Positions 29,521 to 39,600 of a DNA stretch of 64,000 nt are shown here, piece by piece. Source of the stretch: Burkholderiales bacterium (GTDB lineage Bacteria; Pseudomonadota; Gammaproteobacteria; Burkholderiales; Burkholderiaceae_C); assembly GCA_016223165.1 (NCBI GenBank), contig JACRPO010000012.1, positions 62,001 to 126,000 of the forward strand. The letters run 5' to 3'. Both the position numbers and the translations under genes were made by a program. Numbering within the stretch: the first letter of the stretch is position 1; each line of letters opens with the position of its first letter. Below the pieces are notes generated by a model. It saw nothing but the letters and a program-made list of their open reading frames with translations, was not told where the DNA came from and made no database searches.

Positions 29521-30279
29521 ATGACGGTGAAGGTTCTGATCCTCGAAGACAACCCGGTGGCACGCAGTTTCCTGTGCCGCGTGGTGCGCGAGAGCTTCTC
29601 CGACGCGCACCACATCACCGAGGCCGGCGACCTCGAGACGGCACGCAAGCACATCGCGCTCGCCGGCGGCCCCACGGGCCTGCACGGCACCGACCCGTAC
29701 AAGCTCTTCCTCGTCGACCTCGAGCTGCCCGACGGCAACGGCATGGAGCTGCTGGCCGAACTCGCGCAGTACCCTGCGACCAAGGTCGTGACGACGCTGT
29801 ACTCCGACGACGAGCACCTGTTCCCGGCCCTGCAATGCGGCGCCGACGGCTACCTGCTGAAGGAAGACCGCTTCGAGGTGCTGGTCGAGGAGTTGCAGAA
29901 GATCGTGCGCGGCCAGCCGCCGCTCTCGCCAGCCATCGCGCGGCGGCTGCTGACGCATTTCCGCCAGGTGCCGCCGGGCGAGACGCCGATCACCGACCCC
30001 GGCTTCCTCGCCAGCACCGGCTTCAGCAACCTGAACGCGCCGAGCCCGACGAGCCGGCCCGTGCCGATCGAGCGGCCGCCCGAGACCGAGCGCCTGACGC
30101 CGCGCGAGACCGAGGTGCTCACCTATCTCAGCAAGGGCTTCACGATCAAGGAGATCGCGAGCCTGATGGGCATCAAGTGGTTCACCGTCAACGACCACAT
30201 CAAGTCCATCTACAAGAAGCTCAACGTCTCCAGCCGCGCCGAAGCGGCCGTGCTGGCGAGCAAGCAGGGCCTGGTATGA
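29521..30279 (+). CDS. LuxR-type response regulator
   Basis: This 252-residue protein has a receiver domain (acidic pocket E9/D10, phospho-acceptor D66 in FLVDLELPDGNG, K114) and a C-terminal LuxR HTH (about 190-240; LTPRETEVLTYLSKGFTIKEIA and FTVNDHIKSIYKKLNV). A proline-rich linker of about 45 residues separates them. It pairs with the membrane histidine kinase 182 bp downstream. The space between holds two copies of a 59-bp repeat. Confidence 0.9.
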   Translation: MTVKVLILEDNPVARSFLCRVVRESFSDAHHITEAGDLETARKHIALAGGPTGLHGTDPYKLFLVDLELPDGNGMELLAELAQYPATKVVTTLYSDDEHLFPALQCGADGYLLKEDRFEVLVEELQKIVRGQPPLSPAIARRLLTHFRQVPPGETPITDPGFLASTGFSNLNAPSPTSRPVPIERPPETERLTPRETEVLTYLSKGFTIKEIASLMGIKWFTVNDHIKSIYKKLNVSSRAEAAVLASKQGLV

Positions 30280-30288
30280 GCCCGCCCG

Positions 30289-30406
30289 GCCGCCCGAAGG
30301 GTTCATACCGGAGTGCGAAGCACGAAGGTCACCCAATGAGCCGCCGAGCCGTTCCCGAGGCGAATGCCGGAGCGCTTCGGCGCGAAGGTACAGCAATGAC
30401 CGCGCC
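30289..30406 (+). repeat. Two imperfect 59-bp tandem units
   Basis: Two units lie in the gap between response regulator and kinase. Both contain CCGGAG (30308 and 30367), a CGAAGGT core, and CAATGA (30334 and 30394) at matching places. Similarity is strongest around the CGAAGGT-x4-CAATGA part. They are not within a coding frame I can defend. Confidence 0.6.
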
Positions 30407-30461
30407 GGGCCGGCCGGCGCCCGGCGCCCGCTAGCTGCCCCAAGCGGCACGCGGGCGCGCC

Positions 30462-32873
30462 ATGGGGTTCTTCGCGCCGCTGCGGCGCCTGGTTCGCCGC
30501 TTCGTCGGGCCCGCCGGGCCCTGGTCGCCCGATTCCATCTCCGCCGCGGTGTCGGGCTTCGGCGTCATCTCGGGCTTCGGCGCGCTCGACGAAGAGCTGG
30601 CACAGGCCATCCAGCCCGGCGAGCGCAGCGGCGCGCCGACCATCGGCTGGCGGCGCGCCGTGCTCGTGGCCGTGGCCCTCACCGGCTGCCTGTTCGTCTT
30701 CCTGCTCGCGCGGCAGCTCGCGCTGGCGCCGACGCTGGCGCTCGACTGGCGCGTCGGCACGCAGGGCGAGCTGTTCATCCATGGCGGCGGCGACGAGCCG
30801 GCGCGCGCCGCGGCCGCGGGGCGCCAACTGGTCGCCGTCTCGGCGCCGGGGTACCCGCCGCTGCCGGTGGACGCGCTGGTCGTGCACCGCTCGGCGCGCT
30901 GGCAGGTCGACGACGGCCGGCGCGACCGCCAACTGGCGCAGCAGGTCGGCCTCGACGAGCGGCTCGCGACCGGCTCGGTGACGCTGCACCTGCGCGACGG
31001 CGCGCCCGAGGGGACGCCGGTGACCCTGACGGTGGCCGCGCGCGGCTTCACGGGCCTGGGGCTGATGTTCTGGCCGCTCGTCGCGCTGGCGCTGCTGCTG
31101 ATGCTGCTCGGCGCCGTGCTGCCGCTGGCGCGCGCCGACCGGCGCAACCTCGGCTTCTTCGTCATGTGCCAGGCGCAGGCCGTGAACCTCGCCTTCGTCG
31201 CCGCGCAGTCGGTCGACGGCCTCGGCGGCGCCGGCCTGCTGCCGCTGGCCGAGGCGCCGTTGCGCGCCACGATGGACCTGCTCACCGCCGCCGCAGCGCT
31301 GCACGTGCTGGCGCCGGTCGGCGCCGAGGCCGCCGCCGGCCCGGCGCGGCGCGGCTGGATCTGGGCGCTCGCCGGCTGGGCGGTGGCGCTCGGCTTCGCG
31401 CCCGTCTTCCACTTCGGCGATCGCGCGCACCTGTGGTGGTGGGCGCAGGGCCTGAGCGCGGCGCTGCTCGCCCTGGCCTGCTGGGCCGCGATGCACACCT
31501 ACCGCGCCCTGCCCGACCCCTACGTGCTGGTGGTGCGCCGCTTCGTCGCCGCGGCGCTGGTGGTGTGGCTGCTCGTCACCGGCACCATCGCCGCCACCGC
31601 CGACCTCGCCGGCACCGCAGCCGGCACGGCCGCCGTCGCCTCGGCGATGTGGACACTCTTCGCCGGCTCGCTGCTGCTGCTATCGCCCTTCGTCTCGCGC
31701 TCGCGGCGCCTGCTGCGCGAGCTGGCGCTGCTGGCCGGCATCAGCACGGTGGCCACCTCGCTCGACCTGCTGTTCGCGGCGCTCTTCGCGCTCGGGCCGT
31801 TCGCTTCGCTGACGCTGGCCGTCTTCCTCGCGCTCGGGGCCTATGCCGGCGTGCGCCAGTGGCTGCTCAACCAGATGATGGCCAGCCAGGTGCTCACGAC
31901 CGAGCGCACCTTCGAGCAGATCTATCGCCTGGCGCGCGACGTGCAGGCCAACCCGGCGCGCTATCCGGCGCGGGCGGCGCAACTGCTGCGCGAGCTGTTC
32001 GACCCGCTGGAGGTGATGCCGCTGCAGCGCGAGATCAAGGAGGCGCGCGTGCTCGGCAACGGCACGGCGCTCGTCGTGCCCATCCTCGGCATCGACGAAG
32101 GCGGCGACGCCCTGCCCGCCGCTGCGGTGCTGCGCTTCGCACGGCGCGGCCGGCGCCTTTTCTCGCACGACGACGCGCGCCTGGCCGAGCGCGTCATCGA
32201 CCAGCTCAAGCGCGCGGTGGCCTACGACCGCGCCGTCGAGCGCGGCCGCGCCGAGGAGCGCCAGCGCATCGCGCAGGACCTGCACGACGATATTGGCGCG
32301 CGCCTGCTGACGCTGATGTACCAGGCGCAGACGCCGGAGATGGAGGACTACATCCGGCACACGCTGAAGGACCTGAAGACGCTGTCGCGCGGCCTCGCCG
32401 CCGGCGAGACGCGCCTCACGCACGCCGCCGCCGAGTGGAAGGCCGACCTCGCGCAGCGAGCCGGCGCCGCGCATGTCGAGCTTGACTGGCACTTCGAGGC
32501 CGACCGCGACCCGCGCCTGGGCGTCGTGCCCTGGTCGGCACTGACGCGCGTGCTGCGCGAGCTGGTCAGCAACGCCCTCGCCCATTCGGGCGCCGGGCGC
32601 GTCGAGGTGCGGCTGCGGCTGGCCAACGCCCGCCTGACGCTGCGCGTGGCCGACAACGGCCGCGGCCGCGCGCCGCAGGATTGGGCGCACGGCCTCGGGC
32701 TCGGGGGCGTGCGCAAGCGCGTCAAGCAGCTCGGCGGCACCGTCGCGTGGCGCGAGAACGGGCCCGCCGGCATCGTCTGCGAGGTCGAAGTACCGGGTTT
32801 TGCCGAAGGCGGCCCGGCATTGCCCGGCTCGAAAAATACAATGGGCTTGCCGGAGCCCGATCCGGCGGCCTGA
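30462..32873 (+). CDS. Membrane sensor histidine kinase, 7TM-type
   Basis: The protein has 803 residues. One helix (about 62-85) precedes a periplasmic beta-rich region (about 90-195). Roughly seven hydrophobic segments (about 195-470) then give a 7TMR-DISM-like layout. The cytoplasmic HisKA_3 helix has H608 (EERQRIAQDLHDDIGARLLTL), and the ATPase core includes ELVSNALAHSGA, DNGRGRAP and GLGLGGVRKRVKQLGG. It partners the LuxR-type regulator upstream. The stimulus is unknown; the DISM-type region often binds sugars or other small molecules. Confidence 0.87.
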   Translation: MGFFAPLRRLVRRFVGPAGPWSPDSISAAVSGFGVISGFGALDEELAQAIQPGERSGAPTIGWRRAVLVAVALTGCLFVFLLARQLALAPTLALDWRVGTQGELFIHGGGDEPARAAAAGRQLVAVSAPGYPPLPVDALVVHRSARWQVDDGRRDRQLAQQVGLDERLATGSVTLHLRDGAPEGTPVTLTVAARGFTGLGLMFWPLVALALLLMLLGAVLPLARADRRNLGFFVMCQAQAVNLAFVAAQSVDGLGGAGLLPLAEAPLRATMDLLTAAAALHVLAPVGAEAAAGPARRGWIWALAGWAVALGFAPVFHFGDRAHLWWWAQGLSAALLALACWAAMHTYRALPDPYVLVVRRFVAAALVVWLLVTGTIAATADLAGTAAGTAAVASAMWTLFAGSLLLLSPFVSRSRRLLRELALLAGISTVATSLDLLFAALFALGPFASLTLAVFLALGAYAGVRQWLLNQMMASQVLTTERTFEQIYRLARDVQANPARYPARAAQLLRELFDPLEVMPLQREIKEARVLGNGTALVVPILGIDEGGDALPAAAVLRFARRGRRLFSHDDARLAERVIDQLKRAVAYDRAVERGRAEERQRIAQDLHDDIGARLLTLMYQAQTPEMEDYIRHTLKDLKTLSRGLAAGETRLTHAAAEWKADLAQRAGAAHVELDWHFEADRDPRLGVVPWSALTRVLRELVSNALAHSGAGRVEVRLRLANARLTLRVADNGRGRAPQDWAHGLGLGGVRKRVKQLGGTVAWRENGPAGIVCEVEVPGFAEGGPALPGSKNTMGLPEPDPAA

Positions 32874-32936
32874 TGTGCCGCGAGCCGTGATGCGCCGCGC
32901 CCGTCGCCGTCGTCCGGATCCTGCCACCGCCACGCC

Positions 32937-33254
32937 ATGACCGTCCAACATGTCCTCGCTGCGCTCGGCTTCCTCGCGTGCGTGGCGCTGCTCGTGCACC
33001 ACGGCCTCGGTGCGCGGCGGCAGGCCCGCCTGCACCTGTGGTGGCGCGCCCGCGCGGCGAGCCTGCGCTTTGCGTGGTCGCGGCTGCACCAGACGTGGCG
33101 GCGGCGCGGCGAGGCCAGGCAGGTGCGCGGCCGGGCCGAGCGCGAAGCGGCCGACCTGATCGAGCGCGCCCGGCGCGGCGCCGGCCACGGCGAAGATGGC
33201 GGCAAGGTGATCCGCCCGCGCCGCTTCGGTGACCAGCGCAAGGACCTGCACTGA
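32937..33254 (+). CDS. Small membrane-anchored basic protein, unknown
   Basis: This 105-residue protein has one N-terminal hydrophobic helix (about 5-24) and then a strongly basic, Arg/Trp-rich helical tail (WWRARAASLRFAWSRLHQTW and an RAEREAADLIERARRGAG coiled-coil-like stretch). I do not recognise a family. It follows the kinase gene by 63 bp and may be cotranscribed. The biased codon positions support it as a real gene. Confidence 0.6.
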   Translation: MTVQHVLAALGFLACVALLVHHGLGARRQARLHLWWRARAASLRFAWSRLHQTWRRRGEARQVRGRAEREAADLIERARRGAGHGEDGGKVIRPRRFGDQRKDLH

Positions 33255-33381
33255 GAGAAGGGCTTGCCGGGCCGGGCACCCGCTCCGGTGGCCCGGTAGC
33301 CCGGCTCGTGCGAGGGCAAGCATTTCGAGGGACAATAGACCCTCGTGCAGACACCGGGTGCCGCCGCTGGCGCCCCACACC

Positions 33382-33645
33382 ATGACCATCCGTCGCAGCA
33401 CCCCCACCCCGACCGAGCCCACGACGACCACGATGGGCCCCAAGCTCCGCCAGACGCAGGCCGAGTACACGGCGGCGCGCCCGAACGCCGAACCCGGCGT
33501 GCGGCCGATGATGTCGAGCTCCAAGATGTACGTGTGCATCAAGTGCCACGCCAACTTCAAGACCGGCGAAGGCAAGCCCGACCCGCGTCTGCGCGGCCTC
33601 GGGCGCTGCAACAACTGCCTGGGCGTGACGGTGCAATCGGCCTGA
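33382..33645 (+). CDS. Small zinc-ribbon protein, unknown function
   Basis: This 87-residue protein has a Thr/Pro-rich head of about 40 residues and a compact C-terminal zinc ribbon with two CxxC knuckles (YVCIKCHANFK and GRCNNCLG), 20-25 residues apart. This is the pattern of small rubredoxin-like or RNA/protein-binding ribbons. ATG 33382 is chosen because the frame upstream has no coding look. A GC-rich hairpin follows 70 bp after the stop. Confidence 0.6.
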   Translation: MTIRRSTPTPTEPTTTTMGPKLRQTQAEYTAARPNAEPGVRPMMSSSKMYVCIKCHANFKTGEGKPDPRLRGLGRCNNCLGVTVQSA

Positions 33646-33714
33646 CGGGCCGGTGCGCGCCTCATCGCCCCTTGTGCTGACCCCGTACACCCTCGGCTGA
33701 ACGGCTCCCTGCCG

Positions 33715-33745
33715 ACGCCCGGCGCCCTGCGAGGCGGCCGGGCGT
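33715..33745. terminator. GC-rich hairpin between convergent genes
   Basis: The arms ACGCCCGGC and GCCGGGCGT are perfect 9-bp complements around a 13-nt loop that has further pairing. It lies between the plus-strand zinc-ribbon gene and the minus-strand FAD oxidoreductase, so it could stop both transcripts. There is no U-tract. Confidence 0.45.
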
Positions 33746-33854
33746 TGCCGCTTGTGGATGGACGTATCCGGACCATGCGCCCGGCATGGCGCGGTGGCGG
33801 CCGCCAGCCTCGGCAAGGGGGTGCCAGGGGCGCCAGCCGAGCCTCGGCAGGGCA

Positions 33855-34976
33855 TCAGGCCAGCAACGAGCGCACTTCCTCGGCGAGCGCGAGCGAAGCG
33901 GTCAACCCCGGCGACTCGATGCCGAAGAGGTTGACGAGCCCGGCCACGCCGTGGCTGCGCGGGCCGTCGATGCGGAAATCGGGCGCCGGCTGCCCCGGGC
34001 CGTGAATCTTGGGCCGCACGCCGCTGTAGGCGGGCGCCAGGGCACCGGCCGGCAGGCCGGGCCAGTAGCGCCGGATGGCGACCTCGAAGCCCTCGGCGCG
34101 GCGCAGCTGCACGGCGTAGTCGATCCGTCCGGGTTCCTCGACCTCCAGCCACTCGTGATCAGGCCCGAAGCGCAGCTGGCCGGCGAGATCGAGCGTCACG
34201 TGCACGCCGAGCCAGGCGTCCACCGGCACCGGGTAGATCAGGTGCGAGAAGGGCGGCGGCGAGGTCGTGAGCGCGAAGTAGCTGCCCTTCGCGAAGCGCG
34301 CGCGCGGCACGGCCTCGGCAGGCAGGCCGGCAAAGTGGCGCGCCAGCAGCGGCGCATGCAGCCCGGTGGCGTTGACCACGCAGCCGGCGGCGAGCTCGTA
34401 CTCGCCCTCGGGCGTGCTCGCGCGCACCACCGCCGGTGCCCCCGCAGCAAAGCGCACCGCACGCACCTGCGTCTGCAGCGCCAGCGCGCCGCCGGCGCCC
34501 TCGAGCTCGCCCTGCAACGCCAGCATCAGCGCATGGCTGTCGACGATGCCGCTGCTCGCCGAGAGCAGCGCCGCCGTGCAGCACAGTTCGGGCTCGATGG
34601 CGCGCGCCTGCGGCGCCGTCATCGGCTCCAGGGGCACGCCGGCGGCGGCGGCGCGCTGCGCCAGGGCGGCGAGCGCCGCGTGCTGCTCGGCACCCGTGGC
34701 AACGATCAGCTTGCCGCAGCGGCGGTGCGGCACGCCGTGCGCGGCGCAGAAGGCGTAGAGCAGCTCCTTGCCGCGCACGCACAGCCGCGCCTTCGCCGAG
34801 CCGGCGGCGTAGTAGATGCCGGCGTGGATGACCTCGCTGTTGCGCGAGCTGACACCCTGCCCGATGCCCGACTCGGCCTCGACGACGACGGTCTCGCGGC
34901 CATGCCGGGCCAGTTCGGCGCCGACGGCGAGGCCGACCACGCCGGCACCGATCACGAGCGCGTCGACCTGGTCCAT
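33855..34976 (-). CDS. FAD-dependent oxidoreductase, L-2-hydroxyglutarate oxidase-like
   Basis: The protein has 373 residues. The N-terminal dinucleotide motif ALVIGAGVVGLAVGAELA is followed by VEAESGIGQGVSSRNSEVIHAGIYY, and the C-terminal part carries PAYSGVRPKIHGPG and NLFGIESPGLTASLALAE. This set matches the DAO/LhgO-type family, which oxidises 2-hydroxy acids and passes electrons to the quinone pool. The substrate is not certain. It stands alone on the minus strand, 127 bp before the acyl-CoA dehydrogenase stop. Confidence 0.85.
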   Translation of the reverse strand: MDQVDALVIGAGVVGLAVGAELARHGRETVVVEAESGIGQGVSSRNSEVIHAGIYYAAGSAKARLCVRGKELLYAFCAAHGVPHRRCGKLIVATGAEQHAALAALAQRAAAAGVPLEPMTAPQARAIEPELCCTAALLSASSGIVDSHALMLALQGELEGAGGALALQTQVRAVRFAAGAPAVVRASTPEGEYELAAGCVVNATGLHAPLLARHFAGLPAEAVPRARFAKGSYFALTTSPPPFSHLIYPVPVDAWLGVHVTLDLAGQLRFGPDHEWLEVEEPGRIDYAVQLRRAEGFEVAIRRYWPGLPAGALAPAYSGVRPKIHGPGQPAPDFRIDGPRSHGVAGLVNLFGIESPGLTASLALAEEVRSLLA

Positions 34977-35103
34977 TCAGCGGCGGCGCAAGGCGGGCGC
35001 TCGTTCATCGGCGCGCAGGTTATCGCGAAAGTCAACGCGAAACGGACGCAGCCTCGCCGCCTGGTGCCGGGCTCGAGGCGCCGTGCCGGCGCAGACGTTC
35101 GGC

Positions 35104-36267
35104 TCAAAAGCTGCGCGGCAGGCCCAGCAGGTGCTCGGCGACGTAGCTGAGGATGAGGTTCGTCGAGATCGGCGCCACCTGGTAAAGCCGCGTCTCGCGG
35201 AACTTGCGTTCGACGTCGTATTCGCTCGCGAAGCCGTAGCCGCCGTGGAACTGCAGGCAGGCATTGGCCGCCTCCCACGACGCCTTGGCCGCCAGGTACT
35301 TCGCCATGTTGGCCTGCGCCCCGCAGGGCTCGCGCGCGTCGAAGAGGCGGCAGGCCTCCCAGCGCATCAGGTCGGCGGCCTCGACCTCGATGTGCGCCTC
35401 GGCGATCGGGAACTGCACGCCCTGGTTCTGGCCGATCGGCCGGCCGAAGACGACGCGCTCCTTCGCGTAGCGGCTCACGCGCTCGACGAACCAGCGGCCG
35501 TCGCCGATGCACTCGGCGGCGATCAGCGTGCGCTCGGCGTTGAGGCCGTCGAGGATGTACCTGAAACCCTGCCCGGCGTCGCCGATGAGCTGCTCGGCCG
35601 GGATCTCGAGGTTCTCGAAGAAGAGCTCGCTGGTGTCGTGGCTCACCATGTTGGCGATCGGCCGCACCGTGAGCCCGCGGCCGATGGCCTCGCGCAGGTC
35701 GACGATGAAGATCGACATGCCCTCGCTCTTCTTCTTCACCTCGGCCAGCGGCGTCGTGCGCGCGAGCAGGATCATGAGGTCGCTGTGCGCGACGCGCGAG
35801 ATCCAGACCTTCTGGCCGTTGACGACGTAGCGGTCGGCGCGTCGCTCGGCGACGGTCTTTATCTTCGTCGTGTCGGTGCCGGTGCCGGGCTCGGTGACGC
35901 CCATGCTTTGCCGGCGCAGCTCGCCGCTGGCGATCTTCGGCAGGTAGCGGCGCTTCTGCTCGGGCGAGCCGTGGCGCAGCAGCGTGCCCATGTTGTACAT
36001 CTGGCCGTGGCAGGTGCCGGCGTTGCCGCCGCAGCGGTTGATCTCCTCCATGATCACGCTCGCCTCGGCGAGGCCAAGGCCGGAGCCGCCGTACTCCTGC
36101 GGGATCATCGCCGCCAGCCAGCCGGCCCGCGTGAGCGCGCCGACGAACTCGTCGGGGTAGCCGCGCTCGGCGTCGATGCGGCGGTGGTACTCGTCCGGGA
36201 ACTGCGCGCACAGCGCGCGCACCGCCTCGCGGATCTCGGCGTGCTGGAGGGCAGCAAGGTCGCTCAT
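35104..36267 (-). CDS. Acyl-CoA dehydrogenase family protein
   Basis: The protein has 387 residues, the usual length. Typical segments are IPQEYGGSGLGLAEASVIMEEI, the FAD/acyl-CoA loop MGVTEPGTGTDTTKIKT, VWISRVAHSDLMILLART and the C-terminal QFHGGYGFASEYDVERKFRETR. The usual C-terminal YEG glutamate segment reads YQVAPISTN, so the catalytic base may lie elsewhere, as in isovaleryl-type enzymes. It introduces an alpha-beta double bond into an unknown acyl-CoA. It is the last chromosome-like gene before the element boundary, which lies 82 bp upstream of its ATG. Confidence 0.87.
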   Translation of the reverse strand: MSDLAALQHAEIREAVRALCAQFPDEYHRRIDAERGYPDEFVGALTRAGWLAAMIPQEYGGSGLGLAEASVIMEEINRCGGNAGTCHGQMYNMGTLLRHGSPEQKRRYLPKIASGELRRQSMGVTEPGTGTDTTKIKTVAERRADRYVVNGQKVWISRVAHSDLMILLARTTPLAEVKKKSEGMSIFIVDLREAIGRGLTVRPIANMVSHDTSELFFENLEIPAEQLIGDAGQGFRYILDGLNAERTLIAAECIGDGRWFVERVSRYAKERVVFGRPIGQNQGVQFPIAEAHIEVEAADLMRWEACRLFDAREPCGAQANMAKYLAAKASWEAANACLQFHGGYGFASEYDVERKFRETRLYQVAPISTNLILSYVAEHLLGLPRSF

Positions 36268-36349
36268 CGGCGCACCTTAACCCGGCCCGCGCGCCGCGTC
36301 ACGCGCCGCGCCTCACTTTGCGATGAGGGGCCGTTGGACGGGTGTTACC

Positions 36350-36372
36350 TGGGGTGGCTGATGGGACTCGAA
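36350..36372 (-). other. Attachment-site remnant: 3' end of a tRNA-His gene
   Basis: On the minus strand the bases read the 3' end of a proteobacterial tRNA-His: the T-loop TTCGAGT, T-stem strand CCCAT, acceptor strand CAGCCAC, discriminator C and CCA. The 5' half of the T-arm does not pair and no tRNA body follows, so this is a fragment, not a gene. Such 3' ends are duplicated when tyrosine recombinases insert elements into tRNA genes. It marks the left end of the element; the intact tRNA-His should be at the far end, beyond the window. The rest of 36268-36650 holds no gene I can support. Confidence 0.8.
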
Positions 36373-36650
36373 ACGGCGGCGCAAGTTCTTGATCTTCCTG
36401 AAGAAACGGACCGAGGAAAGGAATCTGTTCCCCTGCCTGTTCCCCCGCACTGCACACGCAGCAAAGAGACCTCGAACCATCGACATTCTGCATCGTTGCA
36501 GGCCATCTAACAACGATTCATAGCGGCTCAGATGGGGTAGCCCATACAGGTCCTTCGCGTCCGGTTCACCCCGTCGGCGCGAGTACCGCCTCCTGAGACG
36601 CTATCGGTTTGGAGTCGTGGCACCGAACAGAGCATTGGCATGGACTCCCC

Positions 36651-39600
36651 CTAGTCGGGACCTCCGACCTCTTCATCGTGGAGGGCGATTGCCTCAAGGT
36701 CGTGTGGCCCGATGTCGTTTGCCGACTTGACGCTCAGGTGGCGCTTCATGATGGACAGGTCGGCCAGGATGTCGGGTCTCCCGGTGGAGCCAAGTATGGC
36801 TGGAACGAGCCAGTACACGCCAAAGCGCTCGTACGTCTGGAGGAATTGCTCCAGGTTCTCGTCGGTGTCTGGCGTCATCGTCTGGATCCGCGCGGCAATC
36901 GAAGTGAGCCGCCCTGGCTCAGGGTCCGCTTCCAAGCCCGACACACTCGAGGTGATCAGCACGCGATAGTGGGATGCCGGGGCATTCTGGAGCGCTCGAA
37001 CGACGCCAACAAACAGCACGTCCTTGCTGTCACGGGCACCCAATCGAGCGCGCCAGCGCTCGAAGATGGCCCGTGCCGCAGGCGCACTCTCGAACAGCAA
37101 TCCCATGACCGGCGGTTTGTCATGGCCGACGATGAAAGAGGCGACACCTCGCCAGCGAGCCAGGTCCCACAAGGCAATGTCGATCAAGGAGTGGGCGCTG
37201 AGCAGGCGGTGATCGGTCGGCGTGGGCGGTCGTCGCGCAACGGCGGCGGCGTTCTCGGGGGCCGGTGCTGCATCCGCGCGCTCAACGGACGGGTCGAGTG
37301 ACGGCCAATCTGCTTGAAGCGGGTATGCCCTCTGCGCCAGCTCGGTCCAGGTGTCCAGTCTGGCCACCTTGTTGCCAAAGACTCTGCTGCGGCTGTTTCC
37401 CGCAATGGTGACCGCGGACACCCGATCGGCGGCAGCATCCGTGAGCAAGAGCGCGTCCAGCGTCTCGGCCATGTCGCGCACAAAGCACGTCGAGGAGAGG
37501 ATGCTTCCCGCGATGGTGAGCAGAGAACCCTGCAGCTTCCCCATTTGAGCCAGGACTGCGGGCTCGGCCCCGTGCGGCCAGGAAACCGTTCCAGACAGCC
37601 GGTCGGGGGCGATGTCGAGGCGCGGCCGGTCGATCTCGGGAACTTCCCGAATCTCAAGCGCGAAGGCCTGGGTATGCGGAAAGGCACCCTGCTCGGGCAG
37701 GGTTGCAAACACCACTTCGATGGCCGCCAGGAGCGCCTCTGCGGCCAACACGGATGAATCAGAGCCCTGGTGCGCAACGGCGATCCGAAGGCCGCAAACG
37801 TATGTGATGCACTCGCCTGCCGCTGCCTCATTGAGCAGGAGCTGACGACTCCGCCGGCCCGGCGGCCTTCGCGCGGCCAACTGGGAGGCCAGGTTCCTCA
37901 CCTTGTCCGGTGAATCGTCATCCGGGATCGAGCCCTCTGAGCGCAGAGCCGGCTCGTAGCCCAAGGCGTAGAGCAGCCAGATCCGGCTATGGGGCAGGCC
38001 GAGGCCAGGCAGCACGTCCGGTAGGCGCTGCAGCCGGTCCAGCATGTCTGGCGGAGCATTGAGCAGCAAGCAACTGAACACAAGGTCGAACGTCGTCAGG
38101 CGATCCTCGAAGTGAGCGCGCGACTCCTCCGTCAAGGGCAAGCTGCGCGCGCAACCTCTGGCCAGGCGCACCGCCTGCAGCACTTCCGGAACATCCAGCA
38201 GTTCGACCGCGATCCACGCCAGCATCATGAGTGTTGGCACCACCGACGCTGGTAGGTCCGAGTCCTCCTCGGCGTCGGCGAACATGGTGGCCAGGGCGAA
38301 AAGGCAGATCGCACGAGCAGCCCACAGCAGCCCGGCGCTGCGATACGCAAGTGCGAGCAGCTGAGTGGCCTCCGCCAACGCCTCCGAGTGCTCGCGCTTG
38401 ATCAGCCGGCTGACGGCCCTGCCAAGCAGGCGAATCATCTCGAAGTTGCGGTCGAAGTCGATCTGCTTGGCACGCTTCAGCAACATCAGTGCACCCTCGG
38501 CCTCACTCTTGCGCTGTGAGACGAAGTCCACCATCTTGTCGTACAGCTTGCTGTAGCCGGGGTCCGATCCTGCGATCTCGCCCATCGCCTCCACGAACCG
38601 GACAGCCCTCATGGCATCGAAGTCGCCGAGGCCATCGGCTCGCTCCAGCACGGCGGACAACCTCGGCCAGACCGTGGCAAGCTGGGTGCGATCTCCCGCC
38701 AGTAGCGCACCGTTGGCGTCGATCACCAAGCCAGAAGTGGTTGCCTCCAGCGCGTTGTTCGGACGGGTCTGGTCTTCGGCGATCTCGGCCAGCCGGACAC
38801 GCAAGCGGGCCGCGCGGCCGGCGAGATCCACCTGCTCCGGTTGCACGTGCCTGTGCAACACAGCATTGAAGAGGAGTTGCAAGAGGTTGCACAGGAACTC
38901 GAGCACATTTGCGTGTTCGCTCTTCAGGACTCGCTGCTCGAATCCGGCGTATTCGTTTGCGACAGGCGCGAAATCGTTGAACCACCAAAATGCTGTCCAG
39001 ATGGACTCGTACTGGGCTTCCAGCTTCTGGTACTCCGTGCCTACGGACGTGGCAACCCGGATGGCGCGGGCGAATCTCCCATCCGTTTCGTGACGAGGGC
39101 GCTCCAGAGATCGGGAGAGCTTGGCAGCGGCAAGCGCCTCGGAGGCACGTTGCCACGACGCGCCGGAGAACGCCTGCGGATCGGCCAGAGTGCGTTCCAG
39201 TTCGTCGAGCTGCTGGGCACGCGAGTAGTCGTTGGGCCCGAGCCGGCTGTCTCGGTTTTCGGAGCCCACGCCCAGGTAGTTGACTGCCAGGTCCCGGTGA
39301 TCATGGTCGATCACCTGCTCGACGATCCAGGTCCGATCGAGGATGGTCACTTGTACGCCGTGCTTGCTACTCAGCTCGTCCTCGAGGCGTGCCCTGTCTC
39401 TGGACCTGGCAAAGCGCGAGGTGACGAAGAAGACCTTTTGGTAGTTCCGGCCCGTGCCCATTGCGGCTGCAACATCTGCGCGGGCCTTGTCGGTCCAGCG
39501 CTCCTTGGCACTGAACGCGAAGGCCCACCGCTCACGACCCGCGTTGGCCTGAGCCACGTAGAGCAAGGTGGTGAGTTCGTCGGCCATCGGACGGGTCTCC

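Noticed and set aside
36350..36372. A complete tRNA gene
   Set aside because: Only the 3' end is present; the T-arm cannot close and there is no anticodon arm.
36299..36513. Short minus-strand frames across the attachment site
   Set aside because: They merely read through the tRNA fragment and junction DNA, have no homology that I can recognise, and carry no ribosome-binding site.
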